Origin: Burkholderiales bacterium
Lineage (GTDB): Bacteria > Pseudomonadota > Gammaproteobacteria > Burkholderiales > JAHFRG01
DNA length: 64,000 nucleotides
Direction: 5' to 3'
NCBI GenBank assembly: GCA_035543335.1
Contig: DASZZH010000028.1
Span: 142,392 to 206,391 of the forward strand
The position numbers and the translations under genes are program-made. The notes under the pieces were generated by a model. That model was not told where the DNA came from and did no database searches. It saw nothing but the letters and a program-made list of their open reading frames with translations. Of this stretch, positions 1 to 8,040 are shown in pieces (the first letter of the stretch is position 1; the number at the start of each line of letters is the position of its first letter).

Positions 1-359
1 TCGATTTGTTGCAGATTGCGGTCGCGCGCGAGATCAATTTCATCGACGCTGGTATAGGTTCTCATCAAGATTGAGTCCCTGCGTTTTTCCTCCGCTTCCT
101 GCCTGCGTTTTACCAGTTCCGCCTCTTTGGCCTTGAGCTGCTCGGGTGTTAGCGCCGGTGCATTCTTTTTGAGGATCACGCCCCCCTTGTTCATCTCGGT
201 GCTGGCGCGGTCGCGGTATTCGGTGGGGATGTTGTCGCCGTAATGGGTGACGCCATTCTCGTCCACCCACTTGTAAGTTACGGCAAAAGCAGGCAGGCCC
301 GGCATGAGAAGGAGCAAAACCCAGGCCAGGTTTTTGGGGATGAGAAACTTAGACAGCAT
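1..359 (-). CDS. Secreted DUF4124-domain protein (partial, C-terminus outside window)
   Basis: An open frame runs from an ATG at 357-359 off the left edge of the window. It begins with a signal peptide (about residues 1-25, hydrophobic AWVLLLLMPGLPAFA) followed by YKWVDENGVTHYGDNIP, the hallmark of the DUF4124 domain found in many small periplasmic proteobacterial proteins. A charged, probably helical region rich in K, E and R follows. Its start overlaps the end of pyrE by 11 bases on the same strand, so the two are probably co-transcribed. The molecular function of the family is not known; an envelope role is an inference from the signal peptide. Confidence 0.8.
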   Translation of the reverse strand, partial: MLSKFLIPKNLAWVLLLLMPGLPAFAVTYKWVDENGVTHYGDNIPTEYRDRASTEMNKGGVILKKNAPALTPEQLKAKEAELVKRRQEAEEKRRDSILMRTYTSVDEIDLARDRNLQQI

Positions 360-1002
360 TTGCGTTTACACCGTACATGTCGCGGTATTTCTGCACCGCC
401 AGCAAATTATGCACTAATTCTTCCCGGCTTTGTAGATAGCTTAATACATCGTTCAGGGTGGCGATGCTGATGACCGGCAGCCCATAGTTTTTCCGCACTT
501 CCTGCACTGCCGAAAGCCCGCTGCCGCCGCGTTCCATGCGGTCGAGCGCAATCGCCACGCCACAGGGTTCCGCGCGGCTCAAGCGAATCAGTTCCACCGA
601 TTCACGCACCGAGATGCCGGCGGAGATCACATCGTCCACGATCAGCACCCGCCCTTTAAGCGGGGCGCCGATGATAAAGCCGCCTTCGCCGTGCTCCTTG
701 ACTTCCTTGCGGTTGAAGCTGAACGGCACATTGCGCCCTTTTTGCGACAGGGCGATGGCAATGCTTGCTACCAACGGAATGCCCTTGTAAGCCGGGCCGA
801 ACAGCATGTCGAAGGGCATGTCAGCGGAGAGAATAGCTTTGGCGTAGAATTGCGCAAGTTCAATCAGGGACGCGCCGTCGTGAAACAGACCGGCGTTGAA
901 AAAATACGGCGACTGGCGGCCGGCCTTAGTCTTGAATTCGCCGAAGCAGATGACCTTGTGGTCGGCCGCAAATTTTATGAATTCCTGTCCCAGGACCGAC
1001 AA
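349..1002 (-). CDS. pyrE: Orotate phosphoribosyltransferase
   Basis: PyrE makes orotidine 5'-monophosphate from orotate and PRPP in cytosolic pyrimidine biosynthesis. The 217-residue product has the usual family length. The PRPP-binding signature VLIVDDVISAGIS is clear near residue 120, and the N-terminus FIKFAADHKVICFGEFKTKAGRQSPYFFNAG matches family starts. It is divergent from the exonuclease III gene, with only 27 bases between the two start codons, so promoters for both must overlap. The downstream DUF4124 gene overlaps its 3' end. Confidence 0.96.
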   Translation of the reverse strand: MSVLGQEFIKFAADHKVICFGEFKTKAGRQSPYFFNAGLFHDGASLIELAQFYAKAILSADMPFDMLFGPAYKGIPLVASIAIALSQKGRNVPFSFNRKEVKEHGEGGFIIGAPLKGRVLIVDDVISAGISVRESVELIRLSRAEPCGVAIALDRMERGGSGLSAVQEVRKNYGLPVISIATLNDVLSYLQSREELVHNLLAVQKYRDMYGVNANAV

Positions 1003-1029
1003 GTTGATCCGTCCTCATGAGATTTCATA

Positions 1030-1806
1030 GTGCTGCGTATTATAACTCTTAACCTCAACGGCATCCGCTCGGCGGCGAAAAAGGGGTTTTTCGAATGGCT
1101 GGCGAAAACGCACGCCGATGTCGTCTGCGTGCAGGAAGTGAAAGCGCAAGCCGCGGACATGACGCCGCAAATGCTTAAAACACGAAATTACAGCGGATAC
1201 TTCCACTACGCAGAGAGAAAAGGCTACAGCGGCGTGGGGCTCTATTGCAGGCACGAGCCGGATAAGGTGATTACGGGGCTGGGCATTGCCGACATCGATG
1301 CTGAGGGGCGCTACCTGCGCTGTGATTTCGGAAACCTGAGCGTGGTTTCGGTTTATCTGCCTTCCGGCTCCAGCTCGGAGGAACGCCAGCAAATCAAGTT
1401 CAGCTTCATGGGAAGATTTTTTCCGCACCTGCAAAAGATCGTGAAAAGCGGCAGGGAATTCATTCTGTGCGGCGACTGGAATATCGCGCACCAGGAAATC
1501 GACTTGAAAAACTGGCGCGGCAACCAGAAGAATTCCGGCTTCCTGCCCGAGGAGCGGGCGTGGCTTACTCAAGTGTTCGGCGAGCTGGGCTGGGTGGATG
1601 TATTCAGGCGTTTGAACAAGGAACCTGAGCAGTACACCTGGTGGTCGAACCGCGGCCAGGCCTGGGCCAAGAACGTCGGGTGGCGTATCGATTACCACCT
1701 CGCCACGCCGGGCATTGCAGCCAAGGCAAAAAAGGTGGCGATATATAAGGAACGACGATTCTCCGACCATGCGCCGCTCACCATAGACTATGATTACACC
1801 TTATGA
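1030..1806 (+). CDS. xthA: Exodeoxyribonuclease III
   Basis: This is an AP endonuclease and 3'-5' exonuclease of base-excision repair. The 258-residue protein shows the exo/endo/phosphatase fold signatures in order: LNLNGIRSA at the N-terminus, CVQEVK near residue 35 with the metal-binding Glu, CGDWNIAH in the middle with Asp and Asn, and SDHAPL near the C-terminus with the catalytic Asp-His. The start is a GTG at 1030, directly followed by the conserved LRIITLNLNGIR, so no longer start is needed. The divergent pyrE neighbour is a common arrangement in betaproteobacteria. Confidence 0.95.
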   Translation: MLRIITLNLNGIRSAAKKGFFEWLAKTHADVVCVQEVKAQAADMTPQMLKTRNYSGYFHYAERKGYSGVGLYCRHEPDKVITGLGIADIDAEGRYLRCDFGNLSVVSVYLPSGSSSEERQQIKFSFMGRFFPHLQKIVKSGREFILCGDWNIAHQEIDLKNWRGNQKNSGFLPEERAWLTQVFGELGWVDVFRRLNKEPEQYTWWSNRGQAWAKNVGWRIDYHLATPGIAAKAKKVAIYKERRFSDHAPLTIDYDYTL

Positions 1807-1811
1807 CTTGA

Positions 1812-1880
1812 CACAGAGGCACCGGGAACTCGAAGGATTCAAGTTGCACTTTTTCTCTGCGCCTCCGCGGTGAAAATAAC
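1812..1880. repeat. Degenerate dispersed intergenic repeat before ampG
   Basis: Two segments, CACAGAGGCAC at the left and CTCTGCGCCTCCGCGGTGA at the right, form an imperfect inverted pair of a type I have seen repeatedly between genes in environmental proteobacterial genomes. The right segment contains the GTG at 1870 that opens the longest version of the next gene, which argues that this GTG is not the native start. Confidence 0.4.
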
Positions 1881-1884
1881 AAGA

Positions 1885-3126
1885 ATGAATTCGAATCCCT
1901 ATCTTGCAATTTTCCGCAGCCGGCGCATCGCGGTGGTGCTGCTGTTCGGCTTTTCGTCGGGACTGCCGCTCGCGCTGACCAGCAGCACGCTGCAGGCCTG
2001 GCTCACGGTTTCCAATATCGACATCCAGACCATCGCCTGGTTTTCCTGGATCGGCGTACCGTATCTGGTGAAATTTCTCTGGTCGCCGCTGATGGACCGC
2101 TTCGTGCCGCCGTGGCTGGGACGGCGGCGCGGCTGGATGCTGGCGACCCAGCTTGGTTTGTTCGCCGGCATCGCCTGCATGGGACTCACTTCGCCCAACG
2201 ATTCACTGCTGCTCGTGGGCTGCTTAGCGCTTTGGGTCGCATTCGTTTCCGCTTCCCAGGATATCGTGGTGGACGCGTACCGCACGGATTTGTTGGCGCC
2301 GCCCGAGCGCGGCATGGGCGCAGCGGTCGGCGTGCTGGGCTATCGCGTTGCGATTCTGGTTTCAGGCGGGCTGGCGCTGATTCTTGCCGACCACATCGGC
2401 TGGAGAACCGCTTATTTTTTAATGGCGCTCCTGATGGGCGTGGGAATGCTGACCTCCTTGTTTGCTCCCGAGCCGCAAACGCTTGCCGCCGCGCCGCGCA
2501 CCTTGCAGGCGGCGGTGCTCGAGCCGCTCAAGGATTTTTTTTCGCGCAAAAACGCGCTGCTCCTCTTGCTCCTCATCATCCTCTACAAGTTCGGCGATGC
2601 GCTGGCGGCGACCCTCACCACCGCGTTTTTGATTCGGGGAGTGGGCTTCACGCCGACCGACGTGGGGGTGATTAACAAGGGGCTGGGACTCGCGGCGCTG
2701 CTTTTGGGTGCGCTTGCCGGCGGCACGCTGCTCACCCGGATGAGCCTTTACCGCGCGTTGATGTGGTTCGGCTGGCTACAGGCGATTTCCAACCTCTCCT
2801 TCATGTTCCTCGCCTGGGCGGGGAAAAGCTATGGCTGGCTGGTGTTCGCAGTGGGGTTTGAGAATCTCGCCAGCGGCATGGGCACGGCGGCGTTTGTCGC
2901 ACTCATCATGAGCCTGTGCAATCACAGCTTCAGCGCGACGCAATACGCGCTGCTTTCCGCGCTGGCCACGCTAGGACGCGTCCTGTTCGGCCCGCTCACC
3001 GGGGAACTGGTGAATCTGATGGGCTGGTCGAATTTCTTCCTAGCGACTTTTTTCGCCTCGCTGCCGGGCCTATGGCTGCTTTGGCGGCTCCGCCGGGAGA
3101 TTCCGGCAATTGAGAAAAGCAATTAG
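1885..3126 (+). CDS. ampG: AmpG-like muropeptide permease (MFS)
   Basis: This major-facilitator protein of about 413 residues resembles AmpG, which imports anhydro-muropeptides across the inner membrane for peptidoglycan recycling. The N-terminal LLFGFSSGLPLALTSSTLQAWL and the loop PYLVKFLWSPLMDRF followed by LGRRRGW are typical of the AmpG branch. About twelve hydrophobic segments can be counted. A GTG at 1870 in the same frame is possible, but it lies in a dispersed repeat; the ATG at 1885 fits the family N-terminus better. Neither start has a strong ribosome-binding site. Substrate assignment is by family resemblance only. Confidence 0.85.
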   Translation: MNSNPYLAIFRSRRIAVVLLFGFSSGLPLALTSSTLQAWLTVSNIDIQTIAWFSWIGVPYLVKFLWSPLMDRFVPPWLGRRRGWMLATQLGLFAGIACMGLTSPNDSLLLVGCLALWVAFVSASQDIVVDAYRTDLLAPPERGMGAAVGVLGYRVAILVSGGLALILADHIGWRTAYFLMALLMGVGMLTSLFAPEPQTLAAAPRTLQAAVLEPLKDFFSRKNALLLLLLIILYKFGDALAATLTTAFLIRGVGFTPTDVGVINKGLGLAALLLGALAGGTLLTRMSLYRALMWFGWLQAISNLSFMFLAWAGKSYGWLVFAVGFENLASGMGTAAFVALIMSLCNHSFSATQYALLSALATLGRVLFGPLTGELVNLMGWSNFFLATFFASLPGLWLLWRLRREIPAIEKSN

Positions 3127-3160
3127 CGCCGTTCGCCCCGAACCCGTCGCAGAGCGAACA

Positions 3161-3210
3161 GGGCGTTTATGATTCGATAAGCTCATCACGAACGCCCGGA
3201 TTTATTTTTT
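3161..3210 (+). terminator. Stem-loop terminator after ampG
   Basis: GGGCGTT at 3161-3167 pairs with AACGCCC at 3191-3197 and is followed by a T-rich run at 3201-3210. It lies between convergent ampG and metW and overlaps the last codons of metW. The hairpin also resembles a degenerate copy of a common dispersed repeat (TTCGATAAGCTCATCACGAACG), so terminator activity may be secondary. Confidence 0.55.
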
Positions 3211-3834
3211 CTGTTCGAAGCGGTACACAGCCAGGCTGCCCAGCAGATTGGGAAATAGCGTGACGATACTGTCATTGGTCATCACCACCCGTTCGAGTAT
3301 GCGCACGCCATGCTTCGCGCAGAATGCCTCGAAATCGTCGATGGTGCACAGATGCACATTGGGCGTGTCGTACCACTGGTAGGGGAGATTTTTTGACACC
3401 GGCATGCGGCCGCGGGACACTTGCCAGCGCGCGCGCCAGTAGCCGAAGTTGGGGAAGGTGACGATGCCTTCGCGCCCCACGCGCAGAATTTCCTTGACGA
3501 TGCTCTCGGTGTGGCGCATCGCCTGCAGCGTCTGCGACAGAATTACATAATCAAACGAGTTTGACTCGAAGCCGGAAAGCCCGGTTTCAAGGTCATTCTG
3601 AATCACGTTCACGCCATTCCTGACGCAGGCGAGAATGTTGGCGTCGTCAATTTCCACGCCGTAGCCGCGCACCGAGCGCGATTGTTTGAGATAGCGAAGC
3701 AACACGCCGTCGCCGCAGCCGAGGTCCAGCACTTTCGAGCCGGGCCTGATCCAGGCGGCGATAGCGGCAAGGTCCGCCCGCTCCTTCAGCGCCGGATCGT
3801 GCAGGAGGGTCTCGCTGAGTTCAAGCGCGCTCAT
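3202..3834 (-). CDS. metW: Methionine biosynthesis protein MetW (SAM-dependent methyltransferase fold)
   Basis: MetW is the partner of MetX in many proteobacteria and is needed for full homoserine acyltransferase function. The 210-residue product has the class I methyltransferase motif [13 protein letters not shown] near residue 37, and [11 protein letters not shown] further on. A longer frame exists, but [29 protein letters not shown] at 3834 matches the family start, and it overlaps the metX stop in an ATGA arrangement, indicating translational coupling. It is therefore governed by the same promoter and riboswitch as metX. Confidence 0.93.
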   Translation of the reverse strand: MSALELSETLLHDPALKERADLAAIAAWIRPGSKVLDLGCGDGVLLRYLKQSRSVRGYGVEIDDANILACVRNGVNVIQNDLETGLSGFESNSFDYVILSQTLQAMRHTESIVKEILRVGREGIVTFPNFGYWRARWQVSRGRMPVSKNLPYQWYDTPNVHLCTIDDFEAFCAKHGVRILERVVMTNDSIVTLFPNLLGSLAVYRFEQKK

Positions 3835-5009
3835 AGCTTGATGTTCTCGAAGTAGGCGCGCAGCAGCGCGTGGTAGTGCGGATCGTCCAGCAGGAACGCA
3901 TCGTGTCCGTGCTGCGCGTTGATTTCGGCATAACATACATCGAGGTTATTGTCGAGCAGCGTTTTCACAATTTCCCGCGAGCGCGTGGGGGCAAAGCGCC
4001 AGTCCGAAGTGAACGAAGCGACAAAAAATCCCGCCCTGGCGCGGGCGAGCGCCGCGGTGAGATCGCCGTGGTAATCGTGCGCCGGGTCGAAGTAATCGAG
4101 CGCCTTGGTCATCAGCAAATAAGTGTTGGCGTCGAAGCGCGAGGCGAACTTGTCGCCCTGATAACGCAGATACGATTCAATTTCAAATTCGACATCGAAA
4201 TGGAAATTGTATGTTCCGGAACTGAGCGCCCGGCCGAATTTTTCCATCATTACGTCGTCGGAAAGATAAGTGATGTGGCCGAGCATGCGCGCCACGCGCA
4301 GCCCGCTTTTGGGTATGACGCCATGAGCGTAATAGTTTCCGCCGTGAAAATCCGGGTCGGACATGATGGCCTGGCGCGCGACTTCGCTGAAGGCGATGTT
4401 CTGCGCCGAGAGCTTGGATGCGGCGGCAATCACCAGCGCATGACGCATGCGGTCGGGGAGGGAAAGCGTCCATTGCAGCGCCTGCATGGCGCCGAGGCTG
4501 CCGCCAATGGACGCGGCAAAGCAGTCGATACCGAGGTGGTCGGCGAGCCGCGCCTGCGCCGTCACCCAATCCTCCACCGTCACCACCGGGAAATCCGCGC
4601 CGTAGGGCCTGCCGGTTTTGGGGTTGATGCTGGAAGGGCCGGTGGAGCCGTGGCAGCCGCCGAGGTTGTTTACGCCGATGACGAAAAACCTGCCGGTATC
4701 GAGCGGTTTGCCCGGGCCGATAAGATTGTCCCACCAGCCGATGTTCTTCGGGTCATCGGCGTAGTAACCCGCGACGTGGTGCGTGCCGGAAAGCGCGTGG
4801 CACACCAGCACTGCGTTGGATTTCGCCACATTCAGCTTACCGTAAGTTTCATAAACAAGGTCATAGCTGTCCAGCACCGCACCGCACTTGAATGCGAGCG
4901 GCGTGTCGAAGTGCGCCTTCTGCGGCGTCACGATGCCGACGGAATTTTCGGCGGGAGGACGATCCGCCGTGGCGGGATCAAAAAGCCGGTTGGAAATGCC
5001 CGGATCCAT
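3831..5009 (-). CDS. metX: Homoserine O-acyltransferase
   Basis: MetX acylates homoserine to open the methionine branch; acetyl versus succinyl specificity cannot be read safely here. The 392-residue alpha/beta hydrolase shows the nucleophile elbow [11 protein letters not shown], the oxyanion-region sequence [11 protein letters not shown] and a C-terminal catalytic His in [13 protein letters not shown]. The frame can open at a TTG (5012), but ATG 5009 has GAGG six bases upstream (5016-5019) and is preferred. The ribosome-binding site lies immediately downstream of the riboswitch terminator, so both sit in a very short leader. It is co-transcribed with metW. Confidence 0.95.
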   Translation of the reverse strand: MDPGISNRLFDPATADRPPAENSVGIVTPQKAHFDTPLAFKCGAVLDSYDLVYETYGKLNVAKSNAVLVCHALSGTHHVAGYYADDPKNIGWWDNLIGPGKPLDTGRFFVIGVNNLGGCHGSTGPSSINPKTGRPYGADFPVVTVEDWVTAQARLADHLGIDCFAASIGGSLGAMQALQWTLSLPDRMRHALVIAAASKLSAQNIAFSEVARQAIMSDPDFHGGNYYAHGVIPKSGLRVARMLGHITYLSDDVMMEKFGRALSSGTYNFHFDVEFEIESYLRYQGDKFASRFDANTYLLMTKALDYFDPAHDYHGDLTAALARARAGFFVASFTSDWRFAPTRSREIVKTLLDNNLDVCYAEINAQHGHDAFLLDDPHYHALLRAYFENIKL

Positions 5010-5022
5010 CAATTACCTCGGC

Positions 5023-5062
5023 GATAAAAATAAAAAACCCGCAATCGGTCGGATGCGGGTTT
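5023..5062 (-). terminator. Riboswitch-controlled intrinsic terminator before metX
   Basis: On the minus strand AAACCCGCA (5054-5062) pairs perfectly with TGCGGGTTT (5035-5043) across a 10-base loop, followed by a U-rich tract at 5023-5034. The U tract ends 13 bases before the metX start. An alternative partner for its 5' arm, TGCGGG at 5088-5093, lies inside the SAM-II aptamer, so an antiterminator can form when the aptamer is not folded. Confidence 0.88.
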
Positions 5063-5114
5063 GTCTTTTAGCTGTATTTATTAAGCGCCCGCAAGCCGGC
5101 ACAAATCGGCGCTT
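5060..5114 (-). promoter_or_regulatory. SAM-II (SAM_alpha-type) riboswitch aptamer, metX leader
   Basis: The minus strand holds P1 arms AAGCGCC (5108-5114) and GGCGCTT (5083-5089), 7 bp and perfect. The loop begins GATTTGT and the 3' segment AATAAATACAGCTAAAA lies at 5066-5082. This follows the known SAM-II consensus (GAUUUA-type loop, then AUAAAU-GUAGCUAAAA). Pseudoknot pairing is seen between loop TTTGT (5101-5105) and ACAAA (5060-5064). The family binds S-adenosylmethionine and represses methionine genes, consistent with its position before metX-metW. I recognise the motif by eye; no covariance model was run. Confidence 0.88.
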
Positions 5115-5120
5115 GATTGC

Positions 5121-5149
5121 AGATTACTTTGGAGGTCGGCGTTTGTCAA
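5121..5149 (-). promoter_or_regulatory. Sigma-70-type promoter for metX-metW
   Basis: A perfect -35 TTGACA (5144-5149) is separated by exactly 17 bases from TAATCT (5121-5126). The predicted +1, about seven bases beyond the -10, falls at the first base of the riboswitch P1 stem near 5114. The same geometry is seen before metH. Confidence 0.8.
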
Positions 5150-5207
5150 GCGGACAATCCGCCTCGAGTTGCGAGAGGGCTGCTTTTTGCTTTTCGATAT
5201 GATGATT

Positions 5208-6932
5208 CTAGCTATTCAGGCGGGACAGCAACTCCCGCACTTTTTCCGGCTCGTCGGTTTTGAGGATTTTTTGCGTGACGCCGCTAATTTCCGGCAGATT
5301 GGTTTTGAGCACCTGCTGCTTGACGGGGAGCAGGTACGCCGGATGCATCGAGAACTGGCGCAGGCCAAAGCCGAGCAACAGACGAGTGAATGAAACATCG
5401 CCCGCCATTTCTCCGCACACCGCGATGGGTATGCCGTTTTTGTTGGCGGTGGCGATGGTATGCGCGACCAAATGCAGCACCGCGGGATGCAGCGGGTCGT
5501 AGAGATGGGCCACCGTATCGTCGGCGCGGTCTATCGCCAGCGTGTATTGAATCAGGTCGTTGGTGCCGATGGAGAGGAAATCGAGTTTTTTTATGAATGA
5601 ACTCAACGCTAAAGCCGCAGCCGGTATTTCTATCATGCCGCCGATTTCAATGCGTTTGTTATAGTGAATGCGGTCTTTGTCGAGGCTCGCCTTGGCCTGC
5701 TCAATCGCCTGCAGAGTCTGGTTGAGTTCGGCGATGTTGGAGAGCATCGGAATCAGGATGCGGACGTTGCCGAAGCCGGAGGCGCGCAAAATAGCGCGCA
5801 ATTGCGTGTGGAACATCTGCGGCTCGGCGAGGCAGAAACGAATGGCGCGTAATCCCAGCGCCGGATTGGTGAGGCTGCGATCGGCGCCGTTGATGCTCTT
5901 GTCCGCGCCGAGGTCGAGGGTGCGGATGGTGACCGGCAATCCGCGCATTTTCATCGCCACTTTGCGGTAGGCTTGGTACTGCTCGTCCTCGCTCGGCAGG
6001 TCGTTGCGATTCAGAAACAGGAACTCGCTGCGGAACAGGCCGATGCCGGTCGCGCCGTTTTCCTTGACCTCGTCAATGTCCTCCGGCAGTTCGATGTTGG
6101 CGTGCAGCTCCACCGGCGTGCCGTCGATTGTGGTGGCGCGGGTAAGCTTGAGTTTCTTGAGCTTCTGCCGCTCGAGTTCCCTCTGCGTCTGGCGCAGCTT
6201 GTATTCGGCGAGAATCCGCTTGTCGGGATTGACGATGACCACGCCCTGCGTGCCGTCGACAACCACCGTGTCGTCTTCGCGCACCAGCTGCCGCGCCTGG
6301 TGCAGCGCGACGATGGAGGGAATGTTGAGGCTGCGCGCGACAATCGCGGTGTGCGACATCGGCCCGCCGATGTCGGTGATGAACGCGCCGAAATGGTGCT
6401 GCTTGAACTGGATGACTTCGGCGGGACTCAAATCGTGCGCGATGAGGATGCTGTTCTGCTCGCGGTCCTGTGGCGGCGGGGCATGGCCGGGATGCCCCAG
6501 CAGCGACTTCAGCACGCGCTCGCCGACCTGGACCACATCGGCTTTTCTTTCGCGCAGGTAGTTGTCTTCGATCCGGTCGAACTGCTCAAGCAGCTCGTCC
6601 ATTTGCTGCTTGAGCGCCCACTCGGCGTTGCAGCGGCTTTCTTCGATGCGTTTCGGCGTTTCCCTGGAGATGATGGGGTCGGCAAGAATCATCGAATGCA
6701 GGTCGAGGAATGCGGCGAGCTCAGCGGGAACGTTGGCCGCCATGTTCTCGTGCAGCGTTTCCAACTCGCCCTGCACTTCCTTGATGGCGGCGTGAAAGCG
6801 CGCAATTTCCCCGGCGACTTCACGCTCGGGCACGTTGTAATGCGCGACCTCCAGCGTCGCATGCGATACCAGATGCGCCTGGCCGATAGCGATGCCTTCG
6901 GATACGCCTATGCCATGCATGGTAAAACTCAT
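5208..6932 (-). CDS. ptsI: PTS enzyme I (phosphoenolpyruvate-protein phosphotransferase)
   Basis: Enzyme I takes phosphate from PEP onto a histidine and passes it to HPr. The 574-residue protein has the phospho-His motif GGPMSHTAIVARSLNIPSIV near residue 190, and C-terminal PEP-binding signatures including GGMIEIPAAAL and VCGEMAGD. The start at 6932 (MSFTMHGIGVSEGIAIG) matches the family; an upstream frame extension runs through a repeat array and is not native. It follows ptsH and an EIIA gene. No EIIB or EIIC is present, which points to a regulatory PTS of the kind that betaproteobacteria link to nitrogen or carbon status. Confidence 0.95.
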   Translation of the reverse strand: MSFTMHGIGVSEGIAIGQAHLVSHATLEVAHYNVPEREVAGEIARFHAAIKEVQGELETLHENMAANVPAELAAFLDLHSMILADPIISRETPKRIEESRCNAEWALKQQMDELLEQFDRIEDNYLRERKADVVQVGERVLKSLLGHPGHAPPPQDREQNSILIAHDLSPAEVIQFKQHHFGAFITDIGGPMSHTAIVARSLNIPSIVALHQARQLVREDDTVVVDGTQGVVIVNPDKRILAEYKLRQTQRELERQKLKKLKLTRATTIDGTPVELHANIELPEDIDEVKENGATGIGLFRSEFLFLNRNDLPSEDEQYQAYRKVAMKMRGLPVTIRTLDLGADKSINGADRSLTNPALGLRAIRFCLAEPQMFHTQLRAILRASGFGNVRILIPMLSNIAELNQTLQAIEQAKASLDKDRIHYNKRIEIGGMIEIPAAALALSSFIKKLDFLSIGTNDLIQYTLAIDRADDTVAHLYDPLHPAVLHLVAHTIATANKNGIPIAVCGEMAGDVSFTRLLLGFGLRQFSMHPAYLLPVKQQVLKTNLPEISGVTQKILKTDEPEKVRELLSRLNS

Positions 6933-6943
6933 CGCAAAACCCC

Positions 6944-7014
6944 GTGAGGAGTGAGTAGAGTTGAGAGTTGAGGGTTGAGAGTAAGCTACCCTCAACACTG
7001 AACACTCAACACTG
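6944..7014. repeat. Inverted heptamer array between ptsH and ptsI
   Basis: On the plus strand the left arm consists of period-7 units (GTTGAGA, GTTGAGG, GTTGAGA) and the right arm of inverse units (CTCAACA, CTGAACA, CTCAACA) around a short centre at about 6981-6989. It can form a long imperfect hairpin in the ptsI leader. It is one of eight such loci in this window. Confidence 0.85.
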
Positions 7015-7033
7015 ATCTTGGCTCCTCGCCGCT

Positions 7034-7303
7034 TTATTCGCCTTCCCCAAAGCAATTCCCGATCAAGTCCAGCAATGCCTGCATCGCTTCGTTTTCGTCC
7101 TCGCCCTCGGTCTCGATGGCAATCGAAGCCCCCTGGTTCGCCGCCAGCATCATCACGCCCATGATGCTTTTGGCGTTGATCCGGCGGCCGTTGCGCGACA
7201 GCCAGATTTCACTCTTGAATTTTCCCGCAAGCTGGGTGATTTTCGCCGCCGCGCGCGCATGCAGGCCCAGCTTGTTGACAATTTCAGCTTCCCGTTGCCG
7301 CAT
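7034..7303 (-). CDS. ptsH: Phosphocarrier protein HPr
   Basis: HPr relays phosphate from enzyme I to EIIA-type proteins. Choosing the second ATG (7303) gives an 89-residue protein starting MRQREAEIVNKLGLHARAA, which places the phosphorylated histidine exactly at position 15 and a serine at 46 (NAKSIMGVMML), the target of HPr kinase where that enzyme exists. An ATG at 7312 would add three residues. The start overlaps the end of the EIIA gene by 20 bases, suggesting coupled translation. Confidence 0.94.
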   Translation of the reverse strand: MRQREAEIVNKLGLHARAAAKITQLAGKFKSEIWLSRNGRRINAKSIMGVMMLAANQGASIAIETEGEDENEAMQALLDLIGNCFGEGE

Positions 7304-7697
7304 TGCAGACATCGACGTTCATGTGCAAAACACCTTCGCAGCCGCCGGAAAGCGCCTTTTCCACCACGGTTTTCAGCGGCTCGTTGCGATAGGTGAGCGC
7401 GCGAATCAGCATCGGCAGATTGACGCCCGCCACCCCTTCCACTTTTCCCGGAATCAGCAGTTTGGCCGCGATATTGCACGGCGTCGCGCCGTAGATATCG
7501 CTCAACACCAGCACGCCCTTACCCTGATCGAGCTGTTTCGTGAGTTTCAGCGCCTGAGGCAGAATCGCCTGAGGGTCGTCGTGCACCGTCACCCCGATCT
7601 GCATCACGTTCAGCGGGCGGCTGCCCAGCACATGGCTGGCGCAGTGAATCAGGCTTTCGCCCAGCGTGCCATGCGCAACTATCAGTATGCCTACCAT
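7284..7697 (-). CDS. PTS EIIA component, mannose-type
   Basis: This is a 137-residue protein of the PTS EIIA mannose/sorbose family, which accepts phosphate from HPr at a histidine, here His9 in ILIVAHGTLGESL. DIYGATPCNIA and the GVNLPMLIRAL stretch are also typical. The ATG at 7697 has GAGGAAACC upstream. The frame continues far upstream only because it reads through a MITE-like repeat. With no EIIB/EIIC partner nearby, a regulatory job is more likely than sugar transport; the phosphorylation target is unknown. Confidence 0.92.
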   Translation of the reverse strand: MVGILIVAHGTLGESLIHCASHVLGSRPLNVMQIGVTVHDDPQAILPQALKLTKQLDQGKGVLVLSDIYGATPCNIAAKLLIPGKVEGVAGVNLPMLIRALTYRNEPLKTVVEKALSGGCEGVLHMNVDVCNAATGS

Positions 7698-7723
7698 TTC
7701 GGTTTCCTCGAAATCAAAATCGG

Positions 7724-8006
7724 TTAAGGAACCTCTGATTAAGTCCTCCGCGGATTGCGTTGCTGGCAAAATGCGGACGGATGCAAGGCGCGCGACGAAG
7801 GTCGTAGCCAGGACTACGACACCGAGGAGCGTAACGACGCAGACGCCGCATCTTGCCGCAACCCGCAGGGACGGGGCAATCCGTGCGCATGGCTTTGTTG
7901 TTCGTCGCTGGTTTGGCCTCCACCAAACGGTGCTCCTCACGCCTCGCCCTGCACCCGGATTGCAACACCGTCGCAACCGCGTTGGACTTAATCAGAGGTT
8001 CCCTAA
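7724..8006. mobile_element. MITE-like palindromic element, long copy (283 bp)
   Basis: Terminal inverted repeats of 23 bases (7724-7746 and 7984-8006) match with one mismatch; they read inward as GGAACCTCTGATTAAGTCC. Inside, GCGTTGCTGGCAAAATGCGG and its near-inverse CGCATCTTGCCGCAAC form a large imperfect palindrome, followed by about 105 bases of extra sequence. There is no transposase gene. A second, shorter and inverted copy lies at 56075-56239. The element fills the gap between the EIIA gene and apbE and may carry or interrupt the EIIA promoter. Confidence 0.85.
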
Positions 8007-8040
8007 TTTTACTCCAGCGCCGTTGACAAAGCAGCAAGCC

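Noticed and set aside
1870-1884. GTG 1870 as the ampG start
   Set aside because: The GTG belongs to a dispersed repeat, and ATG 1885 starts the family-like N-terminus.
7284-7976. A 230-residue reading of the PTS EIIA frame
   Set aside because: The extra 93 residues are encoded by the MITE-like repeat; ATG 7697 has a ribosome-binding site and the exact family N-terminus.
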